Assembly: GCF_000691225.1 (NCBI RefSeq)
Contig: NZ_JMSZ01000032.1
Location: forward strand, 248,001-312,000
Reading direction: 5' to 3'
Length of the DNA stretch: 64,000 nucleotides
From: Nitrincola lacisaponensis
GTDB lineage: Bacteria > Pseudomonadota > Gammaproteobacteria > Pseudomonadales > Balneatricaceae
The position numbers were made by a program, and so were the translations under genes. This document shows positions 44,413 to 53,267 of the stretch, in pieces (positions within the stretch are counted from its first letter, which is position 1; every line of letters starts with the position of its first letter). Under the pieces are notes generated by a model. That model was given only the letters and a program-made list of their open reading frames with translations, did no database searches and was not told the DNA's origin.

Positions 44413-45354
44413 ATGTTGATAGATTCGATTCCAGAGCAGATCGCAGACCTGCCACTCTGGGAGCGGCATCAGGTAGCCTTGTCGATTATTCGTCTGGATC
44501 AGACGCATCCTCATATCAGCGGTAACAAATGGTTCAAGTTGCAACCAGCGTTACGTGATGCGAAGCGTAAACCAGGCAGGCCTCTGCTCAGCTTCGGTGG
44601 CCCTTACTCCAATCATCTTCACGCACTGGCATACGCCGGTTACCAGCAGGGTATTCCAACCCTTGGGGTCATTCGTGGTGAGCCTGTTTTTCCGTTAAAC
44701 CCTACGTTGCAGGATGCCGAGCGTTGGGGGATGCGCTTGCATTTTGTCACACGCGAGGCCTATGCGCGACGTTCGGATCCTGAGTGGATTGAGTGTTTGC
44801 GGGCCGAGCTGGGGGATTTTCAGATGGTGCCGGAAGGTGGCAGCAGCCCGGCAGCTGTGCAGGCCTGTGCAGACATCTGGTCATATCTGTCACCTCAGGC
44901 ATCACTCCCCGATTATCTGGCCTGTGCACTGGGGACGGGGGCTACGGCTGCCGGTCTGATTACGGCCTGCCCGGCGACGACGCAGGTTCTGGTTGTACCT
45001 GCCTTAAAAGTCTCGGCCGAGACAGCAGGGCAGATGCTCTCCTCACACTGGACGACATCGGCTTATCCGTCGGTATCCCGCTATCAGGTATTTTCCGGTG
45101 ATTTACCCTATGCCCGTATCAGTCCCATGCTTGCGGCACTATGGTACCAACTGTCAACGTGCTATGGTATTGATCTTGATCCGGTTTATACATTAAGAGT
45201 GTATTACCGGCTAAGCCAGCTGTTGTTGCAGGGAGGGTTTGCTCCGGGTTCCAGAGTAGCCTTGCTGCATACAGGTGGCCTGCAAGGGCTCAGGGGCTGC
45301 CGTGCGCAGATTGAGCAGCGTGCGCCTGCGTTTTCCGGGCCACTACCACTATAA
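44413..45354 (+). CDS. PLP-dependent D-cysteine desulfhydrase/ACC deaminase-like protein
   Basis: A 313-residue fold-type II PLP enzyme of the ACC deaminase/D-cysteine desulfhydrase family. The PLP-lysine is in the SGNKWFKL motif near residue 38. FGGPYSNHLHALAYAG supplies the substrate-binding Ser/Asn, and ALGTGATAAGL is the phosphate-binding loop. Distinguishing desulfhydrase from deaminase needs structural residues I cannot resolve. It starts 28 bases after the tRNA cluster and may be partly read from the tRNA promoter. nadK follows 32 bases after its stop. Confidence 0.9.
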   Translation: MLIDSIPEQIADLPLWERHQVALSIIRLDQTHPHISGNKWFKLQPALRDAKRKPGRPLLSFGGPYSNHLHALAYAGYQQGIPTLGVIRGEPVFPLNPTLQDAERWGMRLHFVTREAYARRSDPEWIECLRAELGDFQMVPEGGSSPAAVQACADIWSYLSPQASLPDYLACALGTGATAAGLITACPATTQVLVVPALKVSAETAGQMLSSHWTTSAYPSVSRYQVFSGDLPYARISPMLAALWYQLSTCYGIDLDPVYTLRVYYRLSQLLLQGGFAPGSRVALLHTGGLQGLRGCRAQIEQRAPAFSGPLPL

Positions 45355-45386
45355 TGACTGTCAGGTGCATAGAGAGTGAGAGATTC

Positions 45387-46265
45387 ATGGATAATTTTCG
45401 TAACATCGGCTTGATTGGACGCCTGGGTAGTAAGGCGGTCATTGATACGCTGAAGCAGTTGATTCGCTTTCTCGAAGAGCGCGGGCTGAATGTTATTCTC
45501 GATGAGAAAATTGCCGAGGTGATGCCGGGCCATGGCCAGCAGACCTGTAAACAGAAAATGATGGGCGAGATCTGCGATCTTGCCATTGTCGTTGGTGGTG
45601 ATGGCAGTTTGCTGGGAGCGGCCCGTTCTCTGGCGCGCAGTAACATCCCGGTACTCGGTGTTAACCGTGGGAATCTTGGCTTTTTGACCGATATTTCCCC
45701 GCAGGAGATTGAAGCCCGGGTCGCTGAAGTGCTGGAGGGCGGCTACAGTGTCGACAGTCGCTTCCTGCTGGATGTCTCGATTCGTCGTAAAGGTGAGTCG
45801 GTTGGTGAACTGGTGGCTTTGAATGATTGTGTGCTGCATCCGGGTAAAGCCACGCGAATGATTCAGTTCGAGTTGTATATCGAAGGGCAGTTTGTCTATA
45901 CCCAGCGCTCCGATGGCCTGATTGTGGCAACACCGACGGGTTCGACTGCCTATGCGTTGTCTGCAGGTGGCCCCATTATGCACCCCAAGCTGGATGCGCT
46001 GGTATTGGTGCCCATGTTCCCGCATACCCTGTCCAGCCGCCCGATCGTCGTCAATGGTAACAGTGAGCTCAAGCTGGTGATCAGCGAAGAAAACAGTACC
46101 TATCCGACCATCTCTTGTGATGGGCAGGCTGACTTCAGTCTGGTGCCTGGAGACGTTATTTCAATTCGCAAAAAAGCACATAAGCTCAAGTTACTGCATC
46201 CCACTGATTATAATTTTTACCAGACCTGTCGTGAAAAACTGGGCTGGAGCTCCAAGCCGGGTTGA
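45387..46265 (+). CDS. nadK: NAD kinase
   Basis: A 292-residue NAD kinase that makes NADP from NAD and ATP. The GGDGS motif is in VVGGDGSLLGAARSL, with VNRGNLGFLTD, RSDGLIVATPTGSTAYALSAGG and NGNSELKLVISE also in place. Start 45387 has a GAG-rich ribosome site; an in-frame ATG at 45354 overlaps the previous stop codon and does not fit the family N-terminus. The phosphoesterase, rhomboid and DUF1315 genes follow in the same direction. Confidence 0.97.
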   Translation: MDNFRNIGLIGRLGSKAVIDTLKQLIRFLEERGLNVILDEKIAEVMPGHGQQTCKQKMMGEICDLAIVVGGDGSLLGAARSLARSNIPVLGVNRGNLGFLTDISPQEIEARVAEVLEGGYSVDSRFLLDVSIRRKGESVGELVALNDCVLHPGKATRMIQFELYIEGQFVYTQRSDGLIVATPTGSTAYALSAGGPIMHPKLDALVLVPMFPHTLSSRPIVVNGNSELKLVISEENSTYPTISCDGQADFSLVPGDVISIRKKAHKLKLLHPTDYNFYQTCREKLGWSSKPG

Positions 46266-46301
46266 TTCGGGAATGGCATGGGCAGTGTTTAGGAGATGTC
46301 T

Positions 46302-47279
46302 GTGAAGGACAGTAGATTTTCGGGCTACGATATCATTGGTGATGTGCATGGGTGTGCACTGAGCCTGCGTATTTTGCTTAACCGGATGGGTTATCGTCAG
46401 CAGCAGGGGGTGTACCAGCACCCGGATCGCCAGGCCATTTTTGTCGGCGATATTATTGATCGAGGCCCACATATCCGCGAAGCCTTGCATCTGGTACGTG
46501 ATATGGTTGAAGCGGGGCATGCACAGATTGTTATGGGCAATCATGAGTATAACTATCTGTGTTATACCACGCCGGCACCCAGTGGTTTTGCTCAGCCTTA
46601 CCTGCGTAAACACACCCCGCGCAATCATCGTATTCTGGAAGCAACGCTGGAGCAGCTGGCCAATTATCCGGATGATCAGCGTGATTTTCTCAACTGGTTT
46701 GAGCAGATGCCGGTGTTCCTCGAGTTTGATCATTTTCGAGTTGTTCATGCCTGTTGGCATCAGACGCTGATCGACCGTTTCCTGGCCATGAATGGTGGCA
46801 ACCGCATGAAACGCGGATTCCTGTTTCGCTCGGCTGTGGGCGATTCGCAAGAGCACGATATTATGGACATCCTGCTGCGCGGTACCCACCTGGAGCTACC
46901 CAACAAAGAGATCATGGTCAGCAAAGACGGCTTTGAGCGCAGTTTTTTTCGAACTAAATTCTGGTTACGTGATCCCTACTACCTGAATGATGTGGTATTT
47001 CAGCCTGACCCATTGCCTGCGCATCTGGCGAAACTGCCGCTGACACGTGAGCAACGTAGTGAGCTGATCTGCTATCGGGATGACTATAAGCCGCTCTTCA
47101 TCGGCCATTACTGGTGCCAGGGAGAACCTGAGGCTTTGGCACCGAATCTGGCATGCCTGGATTACAGCGCCGTTAAATATGGCAAGCTGGTTGCCTATCG
47201 ACTGGATGAAGAAACTCGCATACAAAACGACAAATTTGTCTGGGTTGATGTGGCCAGGGAAGTGGCCCTGAACGATTAA
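46302..47279 (+). CDS. Metallophosphoesterase (PrpE/PPP-like)
   Basis: A 325-residue calcineurin-like phosphoesterase. The metal-site motifs are DIIGDVHGC, FVGDIIDRGPH, VMGNHEYN and VVHACWH, with a late histidine in FIGHYWCQGE. Such proteins resemble PrpE and may be diadenosine-tetraphosphate hydrolases or phosphatases; the substrate is unknown. The start is probably GTG 46302, because the AGGAG site (46291-46295) abuts the in-frame ATG at 46296 and is correctly spaced only for the GTG. Confidence 0.9.
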   Translation: MKDSRFSGYDIIGDVHGCALSLRILLNRMGYRQQQGVYQHPDRQAIFVGDIIDRGPHIREALHLVRDMVEAGHAQIVMGNHEYNYLCYTTPAPSGFAQPYLRKHTPRNHRILEATLEQLANYPDDQRDFLNWFEQMPVFLEFDHFRVVHACWHQTLIDRFLAMNGGNRMKRGFLFRSAVGDSQEHDIMDILLRGTHLELPNKEIMVSKDGFERSFFRTKFWLRDPYYLNDVVFQPDPLPAHLAKLPLTREQRSELICYRDDYKPLFIGHYWCQGEPEALAPNLACLDYSAVKYGKLVAYRLDEETRIQNDKFVWVDVAREVALND

Positions 47280-47291
47280 AGGAAACGGTCT

Positions 47292-47903
47292 ATGCCATGG
47301 CACAAAAGCGGTTTGACGCTGGCACTGATCCTGATCAGTGTACTGGTCTCGTTGGCAATAGGGTTTGGTGACAACCGTGAGGTGATGCGGTTGCTGACCT
47401 TTACGGACTTTACTGTCCGTGGACAACAGATCTACCACCATACCCTGTCTGGCATGTTGTCGACGGGTCAGTGGTGGCGATTGATTACACCCGCTTTCAT
47501 GCATTTCAGTGAATTGCATCTGATCTTCAATCTGCTGTGGATCTGGATCGTGGGCAGCCGTATTGAACAGTTGCACGGACGTTGGGTCTTACTGAGCCTG
47601 TTCCTGGCTGCAGCGGCCCTGTCGAATCTGGCACAGTTCATGGTCAGTGGTCCGATGTTTGGTGGCATGTCAGGTGTTGTTTATGCTGTTCTGGGCTACA
47701 GCTGGTTGTGGGATCGTCGCGGTTATCGTCCAGGCTTTGGTCTGCCACAAGGTTTGATGGGGTTCATGCTGGTGTGGCTGGTGCTGGGGTATCTCGGAGT
47801 TTTGCAAAGTGTCGGAATGGGAGCCGTAGCGAATACCGCCCATCTGGTCGGCTTGCTGGTCGGGTTGCTGTTTGTGCTGCCGGTCCGGTTGCTGCGACGC
47901 TAG
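47292..47903 (+). CDS. Rhomboid family intramembrane serine protease
   Basis: A 203-residue, six-helix rhomboid. The catalytic Ser lies in FGGMSGVVYAVLGY, the catalytic His in ANTAHLVGLLVGLLF, and the HLIFNLLWIWIVGSRIE region on helix 2 carries the oxyanion His/Asn. It cleaves membrane proteins within the bilayer; the substrate is unknown. It has no N-terminal soluble domain like that of GlpG. It begins 12 bases after the phosphoesterase gene. Confidence 0.94.
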   Translation: MPWHKSGLTLALILISVLVSLAIGFGDNREVMRLLTFTDFTVRGQQIYHHTLSGMLSTGQWWRLITPAFMHFSELHLIFNLLWIWIVGSRIEQLHGRWVLLSLFLAAAALSNLAQFMVSGPMFGGMSGVVYAVLGYSWLWDRRGYRPGFGLPQGLMGFMLVWLVLGYLGVLQSVGMGAVANTAHLVGLLVGLLFVLPVRLLRR

Positions 47904-47986
47904 GTGTATCGGCTCAGTATAAAAGTGATCCTGTCTCCAATAGAGACGTATGGCTGTGATAGTATCAGCCTCAAGAGGAGAAACCT

Positions 47987-48253
47987 ATGACGTTTGATGA
48001 AATGATTGATGCCATGACTGTCGATATCTATGAATCGATGAAGCGGGCTGTGGAACTGGGCAAGTGGCCCAATGGTCAGAAGCTGACAGTTGAGCAGCGT
48101 GAGCAAAGCCTGAGAGCGGTGATTGCGTATGAACACAAGCGCAATATGCCGGAATCACAACGGGTTGGATATATAGACAGAACCCGTGGTGATGGTACTC
48201 AGCATGGCAGCGATCCGCTGCAGCCTGACATCCTGAAAATACTGAATTCGTAA
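47987..48253 (+). CDS. DUF1315 (YeaC-like) protein
   Basis: An 88-residue protein of the DUF1315 family, represented by E. coli YeaC: EMIDAMTVDIYESMKRAVELGKWPNGQKLTVEQREQSLRAVIAYE and the C-terminal DPLQPDIL. Function unknown. The start at 47987 has AGAGGAG upstream. It lies immediately before pepN, with 24 bases between, a conserved neighbourhood in related genomes. Confidence 0.92.
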   Translation: MTFDEMIDAMTVDIYESMKRAVELGKWPNGQKLTVEQREQSLRAVIAYEHKRNMPESQRVGYIDRTRGDGTQHGSDPLQPDILKILNS

Positions 48254-48277
48254 CCGCGCACAAGGATACTTGTTTCC

Positions 48278-50905
48278 ATGTCAGCCAAACCGACGATTTA
48301 TCTCAAAGATTACACCCCGCCCAGTTTTTTGATTGACACTATTTCACTCAGGTTTGAGCTCGATGAAACGGCAACGCGCGTCAAAAGTCAGTTGCAGGTC
48401 CGCCGTAATCCTCAGGCGGCAGTGACTCGGCAGCTGCAGCTGCACGGACATGAGAGTGTCGAACTCTGCGAAATAAAGTTGAATGGCGCCCACCTTGCTG
48501 CGGATGCATATCAGCGTGAAGCCGAGTTTCTGACCCTGCTGGATGTACCGGAATCCTTTGAGCTGGAAATTGAAACCTGCATTAATCCTGAGGCCAATAC
48601 CGCTCTGGAAGGCTTATACCTGTCAGATGGCATGTATTGTACCCAGTGTGAGGCTGAAGGCTTCCGGCGTATTACCTTCTATCCGGATCGCCCGGATGTG
48701 ATGTCGGTGTTTACCACCACACTGGTGGCGGATGCCAGTCGTTTTCCTGTGTTGTTAGGCAATGGTAACCCGGTACAGCGCGGTGAGCTGGACGATGGTC
48801 GCCATTGGGTGACCTGGGTGGATCCCTTCCCCAAGCCTGCCTATCTGTTTGCCCTGGTAGCGGGTGATTTGCAGTGTCTTGAAGATCAGTTCACCACCTG
48901 CTCCGGCCGCCAGGTGACGCTGCAGATCTATGCTGAAGCCAAGGATCTGGAAAAGCTCGATCATGCCATGACAGCGCTGAAGAATGCGATGCGCTGGGAT
49001 GAAGAAGTCTATGGCCGTGAGTATGATCTGGATATCTACATGATCGTGGCTGTCGACTTTTTCAACATGGGAGCGATGGAGAACAAGGGGCTGAATATAT
49101 TCAATACCGCCTGTGTTCTGGCGCATCCGCGTACCACCACGGATGCCGGTTTTCAGCGTGTCGAGTCGGTGGTGGCGCATGAATATTTTCATAACTGGTC
49201 AGGTAACCGCGTAACCTGCCGTGACTGGTTTCAGCTCAGTTTGAAGGAAGGCTTTACGGTATTTCGCGACCAGTGCTTCTCTGCAGACATGCACTCAGCC
49301 GTGGTGCAGCGTGTTGATGAGGTGGGTATTTTGCGTACCGCACAGTTTGCAGAAGACGCAGGTCCCATGGCGCATCCGGTGCGTCCGGCATCCTTTATTG
49401 AAATCTCCAATTTCTATACCCTCACGGTCTATGAGAAGGGTGCAGCGGTTGTGCGTATGCTGCATACGCTGTTGGGTGCAGATGTGTTCCGCAAGGGGGC
49501 TGACCTTTACTTTGAACGTCATGACGGGCAAGCGGTCACCACGGATGACTTTGTGCAGGCGATGGCAGATGTCTCGGGTCGTGATCTGACGCAGTTCAAA
49601 CGCTGGTACAGCCAGGCCGGAACACCGAGGCTGAAGGTATCCGATCACTATGATGCCGCTTCTCAGCGTTATCAGTTGAACGTACAGCAAAGCTGTCCGG
49701 CAACCCCGGAGGCACAGCAGAAGTTGCCATTCCACTTGCCCCTGAGTGTCGGGTTGCTCCGGGCTGACGGCTCATCGTTTGTGTTGAAAGATGGCAAAAC
49801 CACTCAGTTGCTGGAGTTGACAGAAGCAGAGCAGACCTTCGTTTTTGACAGTATAGACGAAGCGCCCTTGCCATCACTACTGAGGGATTTTTCTGCACCC
49901 GTCAAGCTGGTGTATGGCTACACGGATGAGCAGCTAGCCTTCCTGCTCAGTCATGATGAGGATGGTTTTAACCGTTGGGATGCGGGTCAACAACTGTCGC
50001 TCAGACTGGTGAACCGTCTAATTGCTGATTACCAGCAGGGCAAGCCTTTATCTTTACCGGACACGTTTGTTGCCACCTGGCAGAGCGTGTTGCAACAGGC
50101 TCCTCAGGATCCGGCAATGGCAGCGCTGCTGCTGACCCTGCCAAGCGAGGCCTACATCAGTGAAACAGCAGAACAGATAGATCCGCTGGCTATTCATCAT
50201 GTGAGGCACTTTATGCGCTGTGCCCTGGCTGAACAGCTTGAGTCCAGCTGGCTGGAACTGTGCCGCCAGCACGACAGCCAGTCTGGCTATACAGCCAGTG
50301 CCGCTGATATGGCACGGCGCAGTTTGCGTAATCTTTGCCTGAGCTATCTGATGGTACTGGAGAGTCCGGCGCATCTGGCGCTGGCACAGCAGCAGTTCGA
50401 AACGGCCGACAATATGACCGATCAGTTTGCAGCCCTGATCAGTGTGGCGCATTCAGGTTTTCGGGATTCGGCAGATGAATTGCTGGCGGAGTTTCTGAGC
50501 CAGTGGCAGCATGAGTCTCTGGTGATGAATCAATGGTTGATGGTGCAGGCTACCGATCCGCGTGAAGGCGGGTTGGCAAGAGTGCAGCAGCTGTTAGAGC
50601 ATCCGGTCTATGATGCACGTAATCCGAACAAGATACGTTCACTGATCGGTGCCTTCTGTCAGCAGAATGCCGTGAACTTTCATGCACAGGATGGCAGTGG
50701 TTATCGTTTTCTGGCAGACCATATTCTCCAGCTGGATGCACAGAATCCGCAAATAGCCGCTCGTTTGCTGACGCCGCTGACGCGCTGGCGACGTTATGCG
50801 GCTGATCGTCAGGCGCTGATGCAGGCACAGTTGCAGCGCATTATGGATAAGGGCCAGCTGTCAGGTGACGTGTATGAGGTTGTGAGTAAAAGCCTCTGTC
50901 AATAG
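48278..50905 (+). CDS. pepN: Aminopeptidase N
   Basis: An 875-residue M1 zinc aminopeptidase that trims N-terminal residues from peptides in the cytoplasm. The GAMEN exopeptidase motif is in GAMENKGLN, and the zinc site HEYFHNW with downstream Glu (LKEGFTVFRD) is near residues 305-330. The catalytic Tyr region is YTLTVYEKGAAVVRM. The C-terminal helical ERAP-like domain is complete, and the length matches E. coli PepN. Confidence 0.97.
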   Translation: MSAKPTIYLKDYTPPSFLIDTISLRFELDETATRVKSQLQVRRNPQAAVTRQLQLHGHESVELCEIKLNGAHLAADAYQREAEFLTLLDVPESFELEIETCINPEANTALEGLYLSDGMYCTQCEAEGFRRITFYPDRPDVMSVFTTTLVADASRFPVLLGNGNPVQRGELDDGRHWVTWVDPFPKPAYLFALVAGDLQCLEDQFTTCSGRQVTLQIYAEAKDLEKLDHAMTALKNAMRWDEEVYGREYDLDIYMIVAVDFFNMGAMENKGLNIFNTACVLAHPRTTTDAGFQRVESVVAHEYFHNWSGNRVTCRDWFQLSLKEGFTVFRDQCFSADMHSAVVQRVDEVGILRTAQFAEDAGPMAHPVRPASFIEISNFYTLTVYEKGAAVVRMLHTLLGADVFRKGADLYFERHDGQAVTTDDFVQAMADVSGRDLTQFKRWYSQAGTPRLKVSDHYDAASQRYQLNVQQSCPATPEAQQKLPFHLPLSVGLLRADGSSFVLKDGKTTQLLELTEAEQTFVFDSIDEAPLPSLLRDFSAPVKLVYGYTDEQLAFLLSHDEDGFNRWDAGQQLSLRLVNRLIADYQQGKPLSLPDTFVATWQSVLQQAPQDPAMAALLLTLPSEAYISETAEQIDPLAIHHVRHFMRCALAEQLESSWLELCRQHDSQSGYTASAADMARRSLRNLCLSYLMVLESPAHLALAQQQFETADNMTDQFAALISVAHSGFRDSADELLAEFLSQWQHESLVMNQWLMVQATDPREGGLARVQQLLEHPVYDARNPNKIRSLIGAFCQQNAVNFHAQDGSGYRFLADHILQLDAQNPQIAARLLTPLTRWRRYAADRQALMQAQLQRIMDKGQLSGDVYEVVSKSLCQ

Positions 50906-50914
50906 GTTCGTTAG

Positions 50915-50959
50915 TCCAAGGTTGTAGCCGTGAAGCTCGCTCCCCGGCTAGGCCTTGGA
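50915..50959 (+). terminator. Interrupted hairpin after pepN
   Basis: Arms TCCAAGG (50915-50921) and TAGCCG (50925-50930) pair with CGGCTA (50945-50950) and CCTTGGA (50953-50959), leaving small internal loops. The following sequence is A/T-rich (to 50990) but has no clean T-run. Probably the pepN transcript end. Confidence 0.5.
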
Positions 50960-51004
50960 TATACTCTGGTTAATGTTAAAAAATAAAACTGTCAGGAAAA
51001 GAGA

Positions 51005-51391
51005 ATGGATAAATTTCTAGTTGCCGACCAAAAATTCGATCTCCAGCAAAATTTCCGTCGGGCGCTCAAATGTCAGGAGCAACTGAGTAACGCCAAAGAG
51101 GCGGTCAAGGAGGCTAAACGCAGCCGGGTCTGGATTGTTGCCCTGATTTTGATCATCTTTGCCATGGGCTCTAGCTTTTTCCTGGGCGCTTCTGCAGCGC
51201 TGTTTGCACATTATTTCTATCGTCTCATTCGTGCCTGGTATGCCGTCAGCCGTGCTGAAGAGTCGCTGGAAGAAAATGAGCGCTGGTTCAGTTCCAAAGG
51301 CCTGAAACTGGAAGGTCGGGTGCTCTATTTCCGTGAAGACAGTTTGCTGGAAAACCCGCTCGACCCCTTTGATGACGAACTGTATCGCTAA
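51005..51391 (+). CDS. Hypothetical membrane protein
   Basis: A 128-residue protein of unknown family. A charged helical N-terminus (FRRALKCQEQLSNAKEAVKEAKRS) is followed by two close hydrophobic segments (WIVALILIIFAMGSSFFLGASAALFAHYFY, residues about 42-72). An amphipathic helix and an acidic tail (ENPLDPFDDELYR) follow. It looks like a small inner-membrane hairpin protein. A GGAAAAGAG ribosome site precedes ATG 51005. No functional clue from neighbours. Confidence 0.72.
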   Translation: MDKFLVADQKFDLQQNFRRALKCQEQLSNAKEAVKEAKRSRVWIVALILIIFAMGSSFFLGASAALFAHYFYRLIRAWYAVSRAEESLEENERWFSSKGLKLEGRVLYFREDSLLENPLDPFDDELYR

Positions 51392-51495
51392 GATCTGATC
51401 GTCAGCATTGAGTGTCGCTTTATTGATGCTGATCAACAGCGCATGTTGCAACTGCGGTATATAGTGAAACTCACGACTTTTCAGGAGACAGTGAG

Positions 51496-52050
51496 ATGAC
51501 ATTAATTGAGCAGTTGCATCAAGATCACATCAACCTGAGCCGGCTGTTAGAGGTGCTGGAATTGAAAATCCAGAGACTTAAGGCCGGCGATGCCCCGAAC
51601 TTTCAGCTTCTGGCCGAGCTGGTGGAGTACATAGGCCATTATGCTGATCAGTTTCACCACCCGCGTGAAGATCAGATGTATCATTATTTTGCCGAGCGTG
51701 ATGCGGCCCTGGATCAACAACTTCAGATTTGTGAAGCTGAACATGCTGATCTGAAACTTCTCTCTCGTGAGATTACTGAAACCGTTGATGCAGTCATGCA
51801 TGATGCGGTTATTCCCATGTCTGAGTTTATCGAACGCCTGGAAAATTTTGTACGCCGTGAGCGCAGCCATCTCGATTTTGAAGAGAGTATTATTTTCCCT
51901 GCTATTCATGCGGTGGCTAAAGCGCAGGACTGGCCGCGGCTGGAGCAGCAGCTTCCTCAGCCAGAAGATCCTTTATTTGGCGAAAAGCAGGGTGAGCAGT
52001 ATCGAGAACTGTACAAGGCGATGCTGCAGGATGTTATTGCTGCGCCCTGA
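51496..52050 (+). CDS. Hemerythrin-domain protein
   Basis: A 184-residue four-helix hemerythrin HHE domain. The putative di-iron ligands are His in LHQDHINL, His and Glu in HYADQFHHPREDQMYHYF, His in EAEHADL, and HLDFEESIIFPAIH. Such proteins bind oxygen or nitric oxide, or sense iron and redox state. Start has AGGAGA upstream. Its last 17 bases overlap the convergent diguanylate cyclase gene. Confidence 0.9.
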   Translation: MTLIEQLHQDHINLSRLLEVLELKIQRLKAGDAPNFQLLAELVEYIGHYADQFHHPREDQMYHYFAERDAALDQQLQICEAEHADLKLLSREITETVDAVMHDAVIPMSEFIERLENFVRRERSHLDFEESIIFPAIHAVAKAQDWPRLEQQLPQPEDPLFGEKQGEQYRELYKAMLQDVIAAP

Positions 52051-53155
52051 TGGCAAGTGTACAGGGGTTAAATTTAACCTGATTGCGGCCATTGTGTTTG
52101 CTGAAGTACAGAGCCTGATCAGCGGCCTGAATCAGGCTTTCAGTTAAAGCTGAAACATCGGCTTGTTGCGTATGCTGTTGTTCACAAAGGGTAATACCCA
52201 GGGATGCAGTAATACGCAGCGATTGCTGCTGATGACCTGAAAACAGCGTCTGACTGATGGTTTCCCGCAAGTTGTCGGCCACTTGTATGGCTTCAGCTTC
52301 ACCACATCCGGGTAACAGAATGGCAAACTCTTCACCACCATAACGGGCAATGCTGTCAGTTTCCCGCAGGGTATCTTTGAGCAGCTGCGACACATCCCTT
52401 AGAATTTTGTCACCGCTGAGATGGCCGTGGGTATCATTCACCGGCTTGAAGTGATCGATATCCAGCAGAACGCAAGCCATGGGATCACCGGTGCGATTGC
52501 AACGCTTGATTTCACGCAGCAGTTGCTGACTGAACGCACGCCGATTCAGTGCCCGTGTTAACGGGTCCATACTGCTCAGTCGTTGCAGGCTTTCCCGGCT
52601 GATCGCATTTTCAATGCAGACAGCGACTACGGATGCAAGATGGGACACATAGTCATAGCGTAACAGATGGCTATAGCGCTCCGGGTCTGAACTGCCCAGG
52701 CATAAACTGCCAATCAGAAAATCTTCCCGAATCAGTGGCAGCAGAGCACAGGATTGCACATCCGCAGGCAGGGGAAAACAGGATCGACGTATCTCCGCAG
52801 AAGCTTCACCACAAAACAGTTGCTTGTCAGGGTAAAGGCTGCGCAGTGGCTGAGGGTGTCGAATCAATTGTAAACCGGGAAAATCGTTAAAGCGTGCCGA
52901 GCCATCCAGCAGTTCCTGAACCATATCTTCAGGGTCGAGTAACATCAGTGTGACAGCAGACAAATTGAAGTTTTGACGGAAATGATTGAGCAGGTAGTCC
53001 AGCAGTTCGGCCAGCGTGGTGCAGGATAACAGCTCCAATTCAGCTGCAAAAAAAGCCTTCAATAGCTGCTCGTTGCGCTCCGCCTTGTGATGCAGAATGC
53101 TGACACGTTGCCGAAGTTCCCTGTTTTCTTCAGCAATTGATGGCTCTGGCTGCAT
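52034..53155 (-). CDS. GAF-like (DUF484-type) diguanylate cyclase
   Basis: A 373-residue cytoplasmic protein. A coiled-coil N-terminus (AEENRELRQRVSILHHKAERN) precedes a GAF/DUF484-like sensor (about residues 50-200) and a C-terminal GGDEF domain. LLDIDHFKPVNDTHGHLSGD and YGGEEFAILLPG are intact, and the inhibitory site RETD lies just before, so it should make c-di-GMP with product inhibition. Start 53155 has AGGT upstream; the longer frame to 53209 begins with TTG. The sensed signal is unknown. Confidence 0.92.
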   Translation of the reverse strand: MQPEPSIAEENRELRQRVSILHHKAERNEQLLKAFFAAELELLSCTTLAELLDYLLNHFRQNFNLSAVTLMLLDPEDMVQELLDGSARFNDFPGLQLIRHPQPLRSLYPDKQLFCGEASAEIRRSCFPLPADVQSCALLPLIREDFLIGSLCLGSSDPERYSHLLRYDYVSHLASVVAVCIENAISRESLQRLSSMDPLTRALNRRAFSQQLLREIKRCNRTGDPMACVLLDIDHFKPVNDTHGHLSGDKILRDVSQLLKDTLRETDSIARYGGEEFAILLPGCGEAEAIQVADNLRETISQTLFSGHQQQSLRITASLGITLCEQQHTQQADVSALTESLIQAADQALYFSKHNGRNQVKFNPCTLAIRAQQ

Positions 53156-53267
53156 TGACTCGATACCTGACAGATTCAGAAAAGTCGTAACATATTGATC
53201 AAATGGCAATCTGGTAAAATCCTTAATGCGTACTAGTGTATATAAAAAAAGCGCAGGAGAGAATGCA

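Noticed and set aside
43929-44419. Overlapping ORFs with repeated VVQLVRIPACHAGGRGFESRP peptides
   Set aside because: They are translations of the tandem tRNA-Asp and tRNA-Val genes, not proteins.
45204-46025. 273-residue antisense ORF over the desulfhydrase and nadK genes
   Set aside because: It overlaps two confident genes on the other strand and has no domain.
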